Notes under the pieces: model-generated
Seen by the model: only the letters and a program-made list of their open reading frames with translations
What the model was told of the DNA's origin: nothing
Database searches by the model: none
Assembly (NCBI GenBank): GCA_018883125.1
Contig: VEQR01000016.1
Coordinates: 1 to 49,827 of the forward strand
Source of the DNA: Candidatus Kapaibacterium sp.
Lineage (GTDB): Bacteria; Bacteroidota; Ignavibacteria; Kapaibacteriales; Kapaibacteriaceae
Reading direction: 5' to 3'
DNA: 49,827 nucleotides
Part shown: in pieces, positions 18,236-27,598 of the stretch
Layout of the letters: each line of letters starts with the position of its first letter
Numbering within the stretch: the first letter of the stretch is position 1
Made by a program: the position numbers and the translations under genes

Positions 18236-19513
18236 TCATCCGACGCGGTACTCCTCGATGTAGTCGAGGTCCTTCCCGTAGGTCTCTTTCATCGTGGCCC
18301 AGCCGACAAAGGCCAGGATCATCATAACGGACCCAACAACGATCGCTGCGCTGGCAAGGGGCTCACCGGGGAGAATCGGATTATCACCATGACGTAGCGT
18401 CTTAAAGGCCATGATCGCCGGGAAGAGAGCTCCACGTACGATGTTGGGAATGGTTGTTGCAACCGTGGCCCGGAGATTCGTCCCGAACTGCTCGGCTGCC
18501 GTCGTTACAAAAACGGCCCAGTACCCTACGGCAAAGCCAAGTAACCCGGTCTGCAGATACGTCATGGTGGCCGTTCTGCCGGGCGTTGTGAGGTACCATG
18601 CGATCATCGCAGCGGTCAGCAGAAGAAACAGCAGCACCGTTCGACGTCGGCTCTTCAGGATCTGGCTGACAAGACCGCTGACGAGATCTCCCGAGGCCAG
18701 TCCCACATAGCACCACATCACGGCCTGTCCGGCTACAACGTCCTGAGCGCCCCCTGACTCGAGGGTAAACTCCGGTGCAAAGGTGACCAGGATGCCGATG
18801 ACAAACCAGATGGGTAGGCCAATGGCAACACTGCTCAGGTATCGCGGAAGCCTGCTTGGCGTGAAGATCATGAAGATGTTCCCGCGGGCCACAGGTGCAT
18901 CCTCCAGCTTACGGAACATGCCGGATTCGTGGACTTTGACGCGCATTGCCAGAAGGGCAAGCCCCATGATACCGCCGATGACAAACGCGGTGCGCCAGTC
19001 AGTAAACTCGTGGACGATATACGCACCAACAGCACCGAGGATTCCCATGGATGCAACGATGGTTGTTCCATAGCCCCGCGAGCGAATGGGCATAACCTCG
19101 CTCACAAGCGTAACAGCTACACCCAGCTCTCCGGCCAGACCGATGCCGGAGAAGAAGCGAAACACGGCGTACATCTCAACGCTGGATACAAAGGCATTGG
19201 CAATGTTCATGAGCGAGTACATCAGAATGCTCCCCATGAGCACACTGAGACGTCCGCGCTTGTCGGCCAGAGCACCAAAGATGAGTCCGCCAATCAGCAT
19301 GCCGATCATCTGCGCATTGAGGATGACCTCGCTGGCGGCGATGATCTGTTCCTGGCTGACAAGACCAATGCTGCGGAGCGAATCCGGACGCACGATCGAG
19401 AAGAGGATCAGGTCGTAGATATCAACAAAGTAGCCCAGGCCCGAGATGAGTACTGTCAGCCATATTCGTCGATTCACATCGGATGATGTTGTCGCGGGAG
19501 ATCCCATGGTCAC
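18236..19513 (-). CDS. MFS transporter (sugar-porter/metabolite-symporter type)
   Basis: Multiple TM segments; GGLIFGALADKRGRLSVLMGSI; FFSGIGLAGELGVAVTLVSEVMPIRSRGYG. Confidence 0.85.
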   Translation of the reverse strand: MTMGSPATTSSDVNRRIWLTVLISGLGYFVDIYDLILFSIVRPDSLRSIGLVSQEQIIAASEVILNAQMIGMLIGGLIFGALADKRGRLSVLMGSILMYSLMNIANAFVSSVEMYAVFRFFSGIGLAGELGVAVTLVSEVMPIRSRGYGTTIVASMGILGAVGAYIVHEFTDWRTAFVIGGIMGLALLAMRVKVHESGMFRKLEDAPVARGNIFMIFTPSRLPRYLSSVAIGLPIWFVIGILVTFAPEFTLESGGAQDVVAGQAVMWCYVGLASGDLVSGLVSQILKSRRRTVLLFLLLTAAMIAWYLTTPGRTATMTYLQTGLLGFAVGYWAVFVTTAAEQFGTNLRATVATTIPNIVRGALFPAIMAFKTLRHGDNPILPGEPLASAAIVVGSVMMILAFVGWATMKETYGKDLDYIEEYRVG

Positions 19514-19525
19514 GTCTGAAGTGTG

Positions 19526-19939
19526 TTAAAGAGAGTCTGGTCCAAAGGCATACGGCAGAAGATCATCCAGACGGTGCCACGCATCGCTCCGTCCGGGCGT
19601 TGTGCACAGCACGTCCATGGCTGGGTTGCACTCGGACAGCACCTGTCGGCACGCACCGCAGGGAGAGGCTGCCACTGGTGTGTCGGTGACAACGACGCAG
19701 AGCACAATGTCACGACGTCCCGCCGCAGTGGCTGCCGCCACTGCCGCACGCTCGGCGCAATTCGTCAGTCCGTAGCTTGCGTTCTCCACGTTGCAGCCAA
19801 CGTGAATCCCTCCGTCGGCATCGACAAGTGCCGCGCCTACTCGGAATTTTGAGTAGGGGGCATAGGCGTTTGTGCGGACATTCATCGCCGCCTCGATAGC
19901 ATGCTCGAGGGACTCTGCGGAAACTCTGAGGTTGATCAT
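19526..19939 (-). CDS. cdd: Cytidine deaminase
   Basis: YAPYSKFRVGAALVDADG, NCAERAAVAAA, PCGACRQVLSE. Confidence 0.93.
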   Translation of the reverse strand: MINLRVSAESLEHAIEAAMNVRTNAYAPYSKFRVGAALVDADGGIHVGCNVENASYGLTNCAERAAVAAATAAGRRDIVLCVVVTDTPVAASPCGACRQVLSECNPAMDVLCTTPGRSDAWHRLDDLLPYAFGPDSL

Positions 19940-19953
19940 TGCCGAATCTACGT

Positions 19954-20838
19954 ATGGAAATCGCACAACGGCTCATGGAATGGTATGCGGAAACTGCTCG
20001 CCCCTTTCCATGGCGGACGCAGCCTCCTGACCCGTACATCGTGCTGCTATCGGAGATGATGCTGCAGCAGACGCAGGCTTCGCGCGTGGCTGCCCTGCTT
20101 CCGGTGTTTCTCGAATCGTATCCAACCATCCATCATCTGGCTGCAGCCACAAACGGCGAGATCATCCGACATTGGAAGGGGCTTGGGTACAACTCCCGCG
20201 CTCTGCGTCTGCGCGATGCCGCGCGAGCGATCGTTGATGAGCATCAGGGCCTGGTGCCGGCATCGGTTGAGGAACTTCGAGCACTACCCGGTGTTGGACC
20301 CTACACCTCCGCGGCCATCGCCTGTTTTGCATACAACGTGTATGCCGTGGTCCTGGATGTGAACGTGCGACGAGTGTACTCGCGAATCACCCGTCCGCAG
20401 GAAACCACCGTTGACGTGGAAGACGATTCGGTTCTGTACGACGTTGCGCGGACGCTCATTCCTCAAGGTGCTCCATCGAAATGGCATCATGCCGTGATGG
20501 ACCTTGGAGCAACGATCTGCACCTCACGCAGCCCGCAATGTTCATCGTGTCCACTCACAGAGATCTGCCCATCGTCCGGCATCATGAGGTCCGCACCGCG
20601 CCCGAAGCGCAGCGAGCCGATGTTCCGTGGAGAGCCCCGTCGAATCTGGAGGGGGCGAGTTGTTGAGCACTTACGCCACGTTGGCCAACGTGGCATCACC
20701 GAATCAGCACTCGTCAAGAGCATCCTCGGTGTAGAGGCAAGCGATGAAGAACGCGAATGGCTTCGCGCGCTGGTTACCGTCCTTGAGCGGGACGGCGTGG
20801 TTTCGCAACGGGGCCGACGTATCAGTCTGGCTGATTGA
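19954..20838 (+). CDS. mutY: A/G-specific adenine glycosylase with winged-helix-like C-terminus instead of the NUDIX-like domain
   Basis: PFPWRTQPPDPYIVLLSEMMLQQTQ, LPGVGPYTSAAIACFAY, VVLDVNVRRVYSR, 4Fe-4S CTSRSPQCSSCPLTEIC. Confidence 0.88.
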   Translation: MEIAQRLMEWYAETARPFPWRTQPPDPYIVLLSEMMLQQTQASRVAALLPVFLESYPTIHHLAAATNGEIIRHWKGLGYNSRALRLRDAARAIVDEHQGLVPASVEELRALPGVGPYTSAAIACFAYNVYAVVLDVNVRRVYSRITRPQETTVDVEDDSVLYDVARTLIPQGAPSKWHHAVMDLGATICTSRSPQCSSCPLTEICPSSGIMRSAPRPKRSEPMFRGEPRRIWRGRVVEHLRHVGQRGITESALVKSILGVEASDEEREWLRALVTVLERDGVVSQRGRRISLAD

Positions 20839-22114
20839 ACGTGTACGCCAGCGCGAACGTGAGGATGTTGAAGCTGCTGATATTCAGATCAAGCGCGGCA
20901 CGCAGCGGTCCGTAGTTGACGCTTGCACCGACAATGAATTTGTGATTCACATTTTCGGTAAGTACGCTTGACGTTTGCGGCTTTGTGTCGCCCGGACGGT
21001 CTGCCGTCGGCGTAGACTTACCATCAGGCGGATCCAGCGGAAGCAGACCGAGTTGAACCTGCGTCTCGTGTGGTAATGCGTAGGTGTAGGACGAGGTCAC
21101 ATCGATGTGTTCGAATGCATACGCCCCATAGATGTCAACCGCATCCCACAGCCGTTTGCCGGCCTGTACGCTGACGCTTCGGATCGTGGCATTGGCCTTG
21201 AGTTTGGATTCGGTCAGCCCGATGGTGTTGGTCAGCGTTGTTCCCTGATACACCCCCTGCACGGCAAGGTCGAACCACCGTTCCGGGAAGTACTGTGAGA
21301 TACTATGCTTGAGTCCAACACCCCAGAAAGAGAAGTCGCCAACGTTGTCATTGAACCGCACGGCCGGAATGAGTCGAAGGAGAAGCTCTGTGCCATAGAG
21401 AGAGCCGATCTCCAGCTGCGGAACCGCAGCCATGATGGAGGACATATTGGCTCCCGGCGGAAGCGTCAGCGACGTTGGAAGCGTAAGCTGGTTGATCAGC
21501 GTATCGAGAAACGCGGTCTGACCCGTCAATGCCAGCGCCTGATACTCTGGACGCTGCTTGAGCACCGTAACGAGATTCTCCTTTGTTGGAAGCACAACAC
21601 GATTGTCGGGCATGTAGCCGAACAGCGATGCAGCACGGGATGGAATGCCAAAGTATCCGGCCGTCTGTGCATCACGGAGAAGCTCGCGCATGAATACCGA
21701 GGCAAGCCCGAGAGTGTCACTGTACAACGGACCGATCTTGTAGGCCCCGTTCTCAACCTTTCCATAAGCGGCAAGAGCACCGGTCAGGTTCTCCCGTGCT
21801 CCAAGGTCCAGACTCGGATTGTACCAGCGCTGATCTTCGGAGATCAGTCCGGCCATGGTGTTCACACTGATTCGGAAGTATGCTTTGTCGACCTTCTTCG
21901 GTACATAGGCCATGGTGAAGAAGCGTGCGTTCGATGTGGCATTGATCGTTGTGACCATCGGCTGAACGAACGGCACAGCATTGCTTTCGAACACGCTCTT
22001 CATGATCGAGCGTGTCAGGTCAACAGCAAGTGGCGCTGGATATGGCTGGTCCTGAGCCTTAATGAAGGGGGCAAGCAGAACAAGCAGGACGAGAAGTCGA
22101 ATAGTTGTTTTCAT
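20822..22114 (-). CDS. Putative outer-membrane beta-barrel protein (DUF6588-like)
   Basis: Signal peptide MKTTIRLLVLLVLLAPFIKAQ; alternating beta-strand C-terminal half ending ALAYTFNQPD. Confidence 0.55.
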   Translation of the reverse strand: MKTTIRLLVLLVLLAPFIKAQDQPYPAPLAVDLTRSIMKSVFESNAVPFVQPMVTTINATSNARFFTMAYVPKKVDKAYFRISVNTMAGLISEDQRWYNPSLDLGARENLTGALAAYGKVENGAYKIGPLYSDTLGLASVFMRELLRDAQTAGYFGIPSRAASLFGYMPDNRVVLPTKENLVTVLKQRPEYQALALTGQTAFLDTLINQLTLPTSLTLPPGANMSSIMAAVPQLEIGSLYGTELLLRLIPAVRFNDNVGDFSFWGVGLKHSISQYFPERWFDLAVQGVYQGTTLTNTIGLTESKLKANATIRSVSVQAGKRLWDAVDIYGAYAFEHIDVTSSYTYALPHETQVQLGLLPLDPPDGKSTPTADRPGDTKPQTSSVLTENVNHKFIVGASVNYGPLRAALDLNISSFNILTFALAYTFNQPD

Positions 22115-22299
22115 CGGGACGATGTCAGACGATTACGAATGAGGAAGAACAATGGCAGAGCGATCACCGCAATGGCAATGATCTGAAACAACGCAACGGT
22201 AACGGTGAACAAAAAGCCCAGCACCCATTTCAGCACGATCCAGAGGAGGTAGCCAATACCTAATGCTGCAAGGATTGAAATGATGTTCTTTGCGTTCAT
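22111..22299 (-). CDS. Small two-TM membrane protein
   Basis: 62 aa, hydrophobic, abuts both neighbours with 4-bp overlaps. Confidence 0.5.
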   Translation of the reverse strand: MNAKNIISILAALGIGYLLWIVLKWVLGFLFTVTVALFQIIAIAVIALPLFFLIRNRLTSSR

Positions 22300-23606
22300 G
22301 TTGATACCATGTTCAGAATGTGTGCCAATTGATGTGCCGCGGCGCGACGCTCGTATTTACGGACTTCGTCGCCTTCGGCGTGCATGACTACTTCGCCCCT
22401 TTTCCATCGTGTGATGAACGTATCGATGATCGAGGCAATGCCCTCGATATCGTCCTGGGGAGCACTGAGGCCCGCGTGCGTTTCGTCCAGCAGACGTGCG
22501 ATGGCGCTTCCTCGTGGAGCAAGGGCGATCACCGGACGTCCGACGCCGAGATACTCATACACCTTGCCCGGCACGATCTCGGCGCTCTCCTTTGCATCGT
22601 CAACGATCAGCAGCGATGCTTCGCTCCGCATCAGAAAACCCACGCTGTCTTCATGTGGCACGTAGGCAATGCGTTCGATCGACGCAGAAAATGATGATGC
22701 ATCAAGCATTGCGTGCACCTCGTCACCAAACCGTCCGACAAAACGCAGGTGCACATCATCCGGCGTCACACGTCCACGCGAGCGAAGCAGATCCAATGCT
22801 GCAAGGAAGGCAAGGGGCGTGCGGCGTCCATACATGGAGCCGGTGTAGGTTATGGTGAACTTGGAATTGGGCGTGTAGGCAACGTTTGGGAAGTCGGACG
22901 CATCGAAACCGTTCGGCACGTGGTAGAACTTCTCGCGGGAAAGACTCGGATACTTCCGCACCGCATCATCAATGATCCCCGTCCACGCGCATTCCACCGC
23001 ACTGGCCTCCTGAAACACGCTGCGCTCGAGTGACCGATCGATCGCTGCCGGAAGGAACCACCTATCTGGCGTTGTCAAAAACTCCGTCCACGGATCGCGG
23101 AAACCCGCTACCCATGGCAGATTCGTCCGACGCTTTAAGGCACGTGCGATAAGGGCGCAGGTGTAGGGCGGCGACGAACTATAGATCGCCTCGATCGAGT
23201 GCTCGCGAATGAGGGCTTCGCCCTGTTTTACTGCTGTAAGAAGCCAGCCGACGCGAGCATCGGGAATGAAGAACGTTGCGCGAATGAACTCGGCAAGACG
23301 TTCCTTCCACCCCGTTCGCTGCGAGGTGGCCTTGTTGACATTGACGTCGATGGCAGCCCCTTTACCGCCCATGAAGCGACGATAGATGTCATAGGGCTCA
23401 AGGATCGGCACGCGGACAACCGTGACATCCTTCGGGATCTTTGATAGGAGCGATTCATCGCGGGCCGGAAAATCACCATTCTCAACGGTCATCACCACGG
23501 GCTGCCAGCCGGCCTCCCGCAGGTACGTTACATGCTTGAGAACGCGCTGAACGCCGGGTCCACCACCTGGTGGAAAGTGATACGCTACAACGAGAACCTT
23601 CTTCAT
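22296..23606 (-). CDS. Family 4-type glycosyltransferase
   Basis: MKKVLVVAYHFPPGGGPGVQRVLKHVTYLREAGWQPVVMT; GRRTPLAFLAALDLL; PGKVYEYLGVGRPVIALAP. Confidence 0.85.
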   Translation of the reverse strand: MKKVLVVAYHFPPGGGPGVQRVLKHVTYLREAGWQPVVMTVENGDFPARDESLLSKIPKDVTVVRVPILEPYDIYRRFMGGKGAAIDVNVNKATSQRTGWKERLAEFIRATFFIPDARVGWLLTAVKQGEALIREHSIEAIYSSSPPYTCALIARALKRRTNLPWVAGFRDPWTEFLTTPDRWFLPAAIDRSLERSVFQEASAVECAWTGIIDDAVRKYPSLSREKFYHVPNGFDASDFPNVAYTPNSKFTITYTGSMYGRRTPLAFLAALDLLRSRGRVTPDDVHLRFVGRFGDEVHAMLDASSFSASIERIAYVPHEDSVGFLMRSEASLLIVDDAKESAEIVPGKVYEYLGVGRPVIALAPRGSAIARLLDETHAGLSAPQDDIEGIASIIDTFITRWKRGEVVMHAEGDEVRKYERRAAAHQLAHILNMVST

Positions 23607-24421
23607 TGCGGAGTACGAAGAATGAACGCCACTTCCATCGCAAGGTCTTTCACCAGTGGCAACCAACGAAGAGAGGTCACCTCAAAGCTTGGGATAGCGC
23701 GCTGGTACTTCCATCGAAACACCGGACGCAAGGCAAAGTACCGCTGGCTGATGATGTCTAGGCCGGCACGTTGTGCAGCACTGGAGACCTTGGATGCCGA
23801 GCAGCGAATGCGATGCAAACGCTCCAGCTCTTCCTGGTTATCGGGATCACCCCCGCGGATGATACCGCGAAATAGAGGCCAGGGAAGAAGGTGCACAAAG
23901 GGTAGCGATCCGAGCTTTGTGCTGAGCAACTGCTGATGTCCACCAAATGGCGATGTGTACGGAGGGAACGTCACCACAACCACACCTCCTGGTTTGAGGA
24001 GTCGCGCAATGTTCTTCAGAGCCACTCCCGCATCATCGAGATGTTCGATCACATCGCGCAGAAGCACAACGTCGAATCTCGACTTCCATTCATCGGGAAT
24101 CTCGTCATAGATAACATCGTGCTGCGTGAAGGTGATGTCATAGCCAAGGCCCGTCCATACCGGCTGACTGATGATGCGAAGAAGGGGCTCCTGAATATCC
24201 GTGCCCAAGGCTTTGGTTGCGCCACGATCAACAAAGGCAGCCAGGACGCCCCCTTCCGCACATCCTATCTCGCAGACCGCAGCATTGGGTGGCAGAACTG
24301 CAAGGCTCTCCATCCAGGGGATAAGGGTGTGTTGGGCAAGACGGTACTGCATGCGCACGTTGCGAATAGTGCGCGGATGCAGGTCCATCAAGGAGATGGT
24401 GTCAACAGGATCGTGATGCGT
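23603..24421 (-). CDS. Class I SAM-dependent methyltransferase
   Basis: AAVCEIGCAEGGVLAAFVDRG, FDVVLLRDVIEHLDD, LLKPGGVVVVTFPPY. Confidence 0.85.
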   Translation of the reverse strand, partial: THHDPVDTISLMDLHPRTIRNVRMQYRLAQHTLIPWMESLAVLPPNAAVCEIGCAEGGVLAAFVDRGATKALGTDIQEPLLRIISQPVWTGLGYDITFTQHDVIYDEIPDEWKSRFDVVLLRDVIEHLDDAGVALKNIARLLKPGGVVVVTFPPYTSPFGGHQQLLSTKLGSLPFVHLLPWPLFRGIIRGGDPDNQEELERLHRIRCSASKVSSAAQRAGLDIISQRYFALRPVFRWKYQRAIPSFEVTSLRWLPLVKDLAMEVAFILRTPQ

Positions 24422-24471
24422 CATGACTGCCAAAAATAGCACGGTCGTGGCCCGTATCTTTGCGGCCACCC

Positions 24472-25473
24472 ATGAAGTATTCCATCATTGTTGCCGTTTT
24501 CAACCGTCCGGATGAACTGGGCGAGTTGCTCGAGAGTCTAGCTCTGCAGACATATCGTGACTTCGAGGTTGTGATCGTCGAAGATGGATCGTCGGTTCCG
24601 TCAAAGGACGTCTGTGATGGATACACGACCCGACTGAAACTCTCCTACTACGTCAAGCCCAACTCGGGTCCGGGTCCATCGCGTAATTATGGCTGCCGCA
24701 GGGCCTCGGGTGATTACTTCATCTTCCTGGACTCGGATTGCACGGTTCCGGAAGGGTACATGCAGGCCATCGATACCGCTGTTGTCGAGCAGCAGCTTGA
24801 TGCGTTCGGTGGACCAGACCGTGAGCACGAATCATTCACCCCCACGCAGAAGGCCATCAGTTATTCCATGACGTCGCTGCTGACCACCGGCGGTATCCGG
24901 GGTTCAAAGGTGCGCGTGGGTGGAGCGTTCCATCCTCGCTCGTTCAACATGGGTATCTCCCGAGAGATCTTCAACGACACGGAGGGATTCTCCACGATGC
25001 GCTTCGGCGAAGATGTAGAGTTCAGCATCCGCATGATGGGAAGGGGCTATAGGGTCTCGCTCATCCCCGATGCTTGGGTGTATCATAAGCGTCGGACGGA
25101 CCTGAAAAAGTTCTTCAAACAGGTGCACAACAGCGGCATCGCCCGCATCAACATCACTCTGCGTCACCCACACACGCTGAAGGTCACACACTTCTTTCCG
25201 GCGGCATTTACAGTCTATCTGCTCTTCGCTTTGGTGTTTGCTCTATCTCAGGCGCAGGGTACCATTGCCATGGCTTTGCCAGCGCTCTACACAGCCCTGC
25301 TCTTCCTCGAAGGATCGATTAAGTACCGGAATCCGCTGCTAGGACTTCAGTGCGTTGCAGCATCCTACGTGCAGCTCATAGGCTATGGTAGTGGCTTCAT
25401 CCGCGGAGTTATCTGGCGGATCATTATGAACAAGCCCGAGCAGGGGGCGTTCGAGAAAACCTTCTACAAGTAA
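24472..25473 (+). CDS. Family 2 glycosyltransferase with C-terminal TM segments
   Basis: MKYSIIVAVFNRPDELGELLESLALQTYRDFEVVIVEDGS, FIFLDSDC, EDVEFSIRMMGRGYRV. Confidence 0.9.
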   Translation: MKYSIIVAVFNRPDELGELLESLALQTYRDFEVVIVEDGSSVPSKDVCDGYTTRLKLSYYVKPNSGPGPSRNYGCRRASGDYFIFLDSDCTVPEGYMQAIDTAVVEQQLDAFGGPDREHESFTPTQKAISYSMTSLLTTGGIRGSKVRVGGAFHPRSFNMGISREIFNDTEGFSTMRFGEDVEFSIRMMGRGYRVSLIPDAWVYHKRRTDLKKFFKQVHNSGIARINITLRHPHTLKVTHFFPAAFTVYLLFALVFALSQAQGTIAMALPALYTALLFLEGSIKYRNPLLGLQCVAASYVQLIGYGSGFIRGVIWRIIMNKPEQGAFEKTFYK

Positions 25474-25493
25474 GCCAATCCGTTAGGGGGCTA

Positions 25494-26252
25494 CTAGAGG
25501 CGCACCTGGATCATGAACGAGAAGTTCATGTGGTAGAGCAATCCCTCGCCTGACTCATTCAATGGCCGAGCCGTTAACAGTTCGCCCCGTCCCTGCTGCC
25601 ACGTTGGCCGAGCGTCTCTACCCACAAGGTTCATCACACCGTAGCCCACACTGGTGTTGAGAAACACCGGATAGTAGATCTCGCCTTCAATGCCGAATCG
25701 GGCCATGGCACCCATGCGAAACGCCGAAGGCTTTCCGGTGTATTCGTCCTGAGAGACGATCTCCTTGCCGTCCACAATCGTAATTCCACGCGTGGTGATC
25801 GTATTGTCACCCACATACAGAAAGCGTGCCTCTGCGCCCACATAGGCACGGGCAAAGGCAAGAGGAAACTCTACGAACGACCATTCAAATCCGGTGAATG
25901 AGGAGATCAGGTTTGAGGCATGGTCAACACGAAAACTGTATCCAATGCCGTTGATGCTCTGCGTTCCGCGATACAGAAAAACATCAACACCAACCGGAAT
26001 GCGAAACGTCTTCTGCTTATCAAGGTCGATGTAGCCTCGTAGGCCCCATCCCACTTGAGCTCCATCAAAGGCTCCTCCGTACGGGCGGTTGGGCTTTGTG
26101 GTGTCGCCGGATAGCGTATAGACAGCCGGATTGTCGTTCGTTATCCAGTCCGTGGACAGCCCCGTTGCAAGGCGAAAGCGGATCTGCGCACTGGTGCTTG
26201 TAGCAACCAGCGTAAGAATCAGCAATGGCAAACCGAGTGTAGAGATTTTCAT
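25494..26252 (-). CDS. Putative outer-membrane protein
   Basis: Signal peptide MKISTLGLPLLILTLVATSTSAQ; beta-barrel-like pattern ending in YHMNFSFMIQVRL. Confidence 0.55.
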   Translation of the reverse strand: MKISTLGLPLLILTLVATSTSAQIRFRLATGLSTDWITNDNPAVYTLSGDTTKPNRPYGGAFDGAQVGWGLRGYIDLDKQKTFRIPVGVDVFLYRGTQSINGIGYSFRVDHASNLISSFTGFEWSFVEFPLAFARAYVGAEARFLYVGDNTITTRGITIVDGKEIVSQDEYTGKPSAFRMGAMARFGIEGEIYYPVFLNTSVGYGVMNLVGRDARPTWQQGRGELLTARPLNESGEGLLYHMNFSFMIQVRL

Positions 26253-26304
26253 GTCCAGAATGCTTCGTGTTGATGAAAGCAAAGACAACGCTGCCACGGC
26301 AATG

Positions 26305-27573
26305 TTACGACAGACGTTCACGAATACTGAATCGCTGTTCGCTGAGGTTATTCTTGACGATCAGCTCGCCAATGAGTCCGATCGAAATGAGTTGCACACC
26401 AACGATGATCATTGCGATACCAAAGAGCAGCGAATATGGCCGCTGGCTAAGGGGCGTACCACCTACCCATTTATCCACTGCCAGATAAAGATCTGTTCCA
26501 AAGCCGATGAGTGCAAACAGTGATCCGAGAGCACCGAAGAAATGGAGCGGTCGCTTGACGTAACGCGTGGTGAACATCACCGTGAGCAGATCAAGATATC
26601 CCTTCAGGAAACGGCTGATGCCGAACTTCGAGACACCGAACTGACGTGCGCGGTGCTGAACCGGGACTTCGGTAACACGAAAGCCCTCCCAATGGGCAAG
26701 CGCGGGGATGTATCGGTGCATTTCACCATAGACCTGCACGGTCTTCACAACATCAGAACGGTACGCCTTCAAACCGCAGTTAAAATCGTGTAGCTTCAAA
26801 CCGCTCATGCTAGACGTAACGGCATTAAAGAGTTTCGACGGAAAGGTTTTATGCCACGGATCGTACCTCTTACGCTTCCAACCGGAAACTAGATCGTATC
26901 CCTCTTCGAGCTTAGCGATCATTCCCGGAATCTCGCTTGGGTCATCCTGAAGATCTGCATCCATTGTAATGACGAAGTCTCCGGTCGCCTCTGCAAAGCC
27001 AACAGCCAGGGCAGCCGACTTGCCGTGATTGGTCCGGAAGCGAATTGCCTTAAAACGCGGATTTGCTGCGTTAATCTTCTGAATTACAGCAAAAGAAGAA
27101 TCCGTGGAACCATCATCGATGAAGATCACTTCGTACCGTCCATGGGCAATTCGTTCCAGTACGGATTCAAGTTGCTTCGATAGTTCCTGAAGCGACTCTT
27201 CTTCATTGAGGAGTGGAACAACAACCGATACCGAACCGGTGACGCGAGAGGTGGGTGTTCGCTGAATACCTGGTCGACGTCGATCGAACCCTCTGCCAGA
27301 CTGAGGACGTCGCTGTTGAGGTTGTTGCCCCTGACCTTGCTGCTGTCGTGACTGCTGCTGAGGTTGTCGGGGCTGCTGGCCCTGTTGTTGACGGGGCTGT
27401 TGTTGCCCCTGCTGCTGGGGCTGCGGCGACTGCTGCTGGCCCGGTTGCTGGGACTGCGATGGTTGCTGCTGTCCCTGTTGCTGACGGGACTGCTGCTGTC
27501 CCTGTTGCTGACGGGACTGCTGCTGTCCCGGTTGCTGGGACTGTCGAGGTCGTTCTGGCTGTTGTTCGCTCAT
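26305..27573 (-). CDS. Polyprenyl-phosphate-type family 2 glycosyltransferase with ~90-residue Gln/Pro-rich N-terminal disordered region
   Basis: VSVVVPLLNEEESLQELSKQL, EVIFIDDGSTDSSF, ITMDADLQDDPSEIP, two C-terminal TM segments; N-terminus MSEQQPERPRQSQQPGQQQSRQQQGQQQ... Confidence 0.85.
   Translation of the reverse strand: MSEQQPERPRQSQQPGQQQSRQQQGQQQSRQQQGQQQPSQSQQPGQQQSPQPQQQGQQQPRQQQGQQPRQPQQQSRQQQGQGQQPQQRRPQSGRGFDRRRPGIQRTPTSRVTGSVSVVVPLLNEEESLQELSKQLESVLERIAHGRYEVIFIDDGSTDSSFAVIQKINAANPRFKAIRFRTNHGKSAALAVGFAEATGDFVITMDADLQDDPSEIPGMIAKLEEGYDLVSGWKRKRYDPWHKTFPSKLFNAVTSSMSGLKLHDFNCGLKAYRSDVVKTVQVYGEMHRYIPALAHWEGFRVTEVPVQHRARQFGVSKFGISRFLKGYLDLLTVMFTTRYVKRPLHFFGALGSLFALIGFGTDLYLAVDKWVGGTPLSQRPYSLLFGIAMIIVGVQLISIGLIGELIVKNNLSEQRFSIRERLS
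27300..27560. repeat. Coding low-complexity repeat, including a ~27-bp unit, encoding the Q-rich region
   Basis: ctgctgctgtccctgttgctgacggga repeated in tandem near 27460-27530, with diverged copies upstream. Confidence 0.8.
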
Positions 27574-27598
27574 TGTTTTTCTTATGCCTTCGAACAAA

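Noticed and set aside
18929-19486. 185-aa ORF antisense to the MFS gene
   Set aside because: Charged, His-rich antisense translation without signal, TM or family motif.
21305-22186. 293-aa plus-strand ORF antisense to the putative outer-membrane protein gene
   Set aside because: The minus-strand frame has a signal peptide and beta-barrel pattern; the plus-strand frame has neither and looks like antisense translation.
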